Source: Bacteroidota bacterium
GTDB taxonomy: Bacteria > Bacteroidota > Bacteroidia > Bacteroidales > VadinHA17
Direction of reading: 5' to 3'
Length of the DNA stretch: 32,903 bases
Assembly (NCBI GenBank): GCA_030642585.1
Contig: DAOWNN010000001.1
Coordinates: 1 to 32,903 of the forward strand
How positions within the stretch are numbered: the stretch's first letter is position 1; each line of letters starts with the position of its first letter. Made by a program: the position numbers and the translations under genes. Under the pieces are notes generated by a model, which ran no database searches, was not told where the DNA came from, and was given only the letters and a program-made list of their open reading frames with translations. Below, in pieces: positions 31,877-32,903 of this stretch.

Positions 31877-32773
31877 CTAGAAATAGAAATTATAACTGAA
31901 CCAAATTGGTAAACCTATCGGGAATACAGTTGCGATATCCTTTGAATTGACAAGGGCAATATCGAATGAAGAACGCTCCCCAATGATCTTTATCCCATAT
32001 GAAAAGACCCAATAATAAGGATCTGATGGAATCATCCAGTTCTCAGTAACCAAACCAATCCTTCTACCAACTCTGGCAAAGCCACTAAAAGATATAAATG
32101 GATTATTGGTAAGCTCACCTCCAGCCTGCCCCCATCCCAGGCTAAAAGTACCATGATAATCATCTGTACCATAGGTAACGACACCATATCCGAGTCCAAT
32201 ACCCTCAAAACCGTCACCATCTTCAATTACAACTGCTGCATTGGCATATATATATCCAGCTCCAGCTGAAAACTTATCTGTAATCTCAAAACCAAATTTT
32301 GGCATGATAAAAAATATTGGTTCCCCGGCAAAAGTTGAAATTCCCTCAAAACCTCCACCAATTGAAAACCAGTCTGTAATACCATAGTGAGCAATGTTGG
32401 TAGTAATAAGAACATTTTGATAATACCCATCACCTTTTTTAAGGTTCCGGCCTGTTTGGCCAAACAGGTATCGCGTTGAATTAGGATTTTTGAACCAATA
32501 TTTACCATCTTTCATTTGAGAGGTTTTAATTTCGTTTATCTCTTTAATATCAGATTTTTTCAGGGTCACCTCACCAAAAGTTTTTGATTTAATTGTAATG
32601 CTCTCGGAATTCTCTGAAACAACCAGCCCTATCATGCTTGTTCCATCGTTTAGTTTAATCTCAACCATCTTCCCGGGTTCCTGCTTAACCTCTTGTTGTG
32701 AAAATGCCACACATCCTGCCAACAGTATCAACATGACTGTCAGCACCGATTTGTAAAAAGACAAGTTCTTCAT
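31877..32773 (-). CDS. Outer-membrane barrel protein with N-terminal Sm-like domain
   Basis: A 298-residue exported protein from the ATG at 32773 (the frame reaches a TTG at 32794, which is not used). The signal region ends LLAGCVAFSQQ. After it comes a small beta domain (about residues 35-75, MVEIKLNDGTSMIGLVVSEN then ESITIKSKTFGEVTLKKSDI) that resembles Sm-like barrels. Residues 85-298 alternate hydrophobic and Gly/Tyr/Phe residues and end IWFSYNFYF, with a terminal Phe, as expected for an outer-membrane barrel. I do not recognise a named family or ligand. The upstream 130 bp to the window edge contains no gene and no exact TAnnTTTG box. Confidence 0.72.
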   Translation of the reverse strand: MKNLSFYKSVLTVMLILLAGCVAFSQQEVKQEPGKMVEIKLNDGTSMIGLVVSENSESITIKSKTFGEVTLKKSDIKEINEIKTSQMKDGKYWFKNPNSTRYLFGQTGRNLKKGDGYYQNVLITTNIAHYGITDWFSIGGGFEGISTFAGEPIFFIMPKFGFEITDKFSAGAGYIYANAAVVIEDGDGFEGIGLGYGVVTYGTDDYHGTFSLGWGQAGGELTNNPFISFSGFARVGRRIGLVTENWMIPSDPYYWVFSYGIKIIGERSSFDIALVNSKDIATVFPIGLPIWFSYNFYF

Positions 32774-32903
32774 GATTAAAAGTATAAGTTGCAAGTTTTC
32801 TTCCGGTTAATTCTCCAGGTATTTATGTTTCAAGACAAAATTCATAAATATCTTCAAAGCTTACATATCACTTCAAAATTCATGCCTGTTATTCAATTCA
32901 CAC

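Noticed and set aside
1..32903. tRNA or rRNA genes, CRISPR arrays, insertion sequences, phage genes
   Set aside because: No cloverleaf-like arms with CCA context, repeat-spacer arrays, transposase motifs or phage structural genes were noticed by eye; a covariance-model scan could still find a small RNA.

Overview
The window is a chromosomal segment of a Bacteroidota bacterium, probably of the Bacteroidales/Marinilabiliales type; the exact taxon cannot be fixed from the sequence alone. Evidence: AT-rich DNA, few Shine-Dalgarno sites, several intergenic matches to the Bacteroidota -7 promoter box TAnnTTTG, the phylum's version of the division/cell-wall (dcw) cluster (no murF or ddl, PASTA-tailed transpeptidase, short FtsL-like protein, FtsZ ending in LHDNVD), and a Bacteroidota-type glycine-lipid gene pair.

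Left block, 1-9055, + strand: the 3' part of coaX (type III pantothenate kinase, cut by the window edge), an outer-membrane beta-barrel protein, a TPR protein, lptC (starting at a non-ATG codon), a 71-residue two-helix membrane protein, an AGCS sodium:alanine/glycine symporter, a CNNM/HlyC-type transporter with CBS domains, and, after its own promoter, a large membrane-anchored SurA/PpiD-type prolyl isomerase. Most of these genes overlap or nearly touch, so the block reads as an envelope-biogenesis operon. It converges with ftsZ, overlapping it by 4 bp.

Central block, 9052-24336, - strand: a complete dcw operon, mraZ-rsmH-ftsL-ftsI-murE-mraY-murD-ftsW-murG-murC-ftsQ-ftsA-ftsZ. It makes meso-DAP-type lipid II precursors (MurE, MurD, MurC, MraY, MurG), polymerises and crosslinks septal wall (FtsW, FtsI) and builds the Z-ring (FtsQ, FtsL, FtsA, FtsZ). 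Upstream of mraZ lies a clear MraZ operator: four TGGG-type boxes at exact 10-bp spacing. A possible internal promoter precedes ftsZ.

Right block, 24573-32903: divergent from mraZ are two acyltransferases resembling GlsA and GlsB (acyl-glycine lipids). Then, on the - strand, come a 633-residue divergent amidophosphoribosyltransferase, a SPOR protein with a tandem universal stress protein, a LEA2-like lipoprotein, a GC-rich palindromic repeat element, yebC, a 5'-truncated remnant of a tricorn-like S41 protease (+ strand), a hairpin, and an outer-membrane barrel protein.

No tRNA, rRNA, CRISPR array, insertion sequence or phage gene was seen. The window is mostly conserved core genome. The points most worth a second look are the periodic MraZ operator, the divergent PurF paralogue, the S41 remnant, the lptC start, and the GC-rich repeat.
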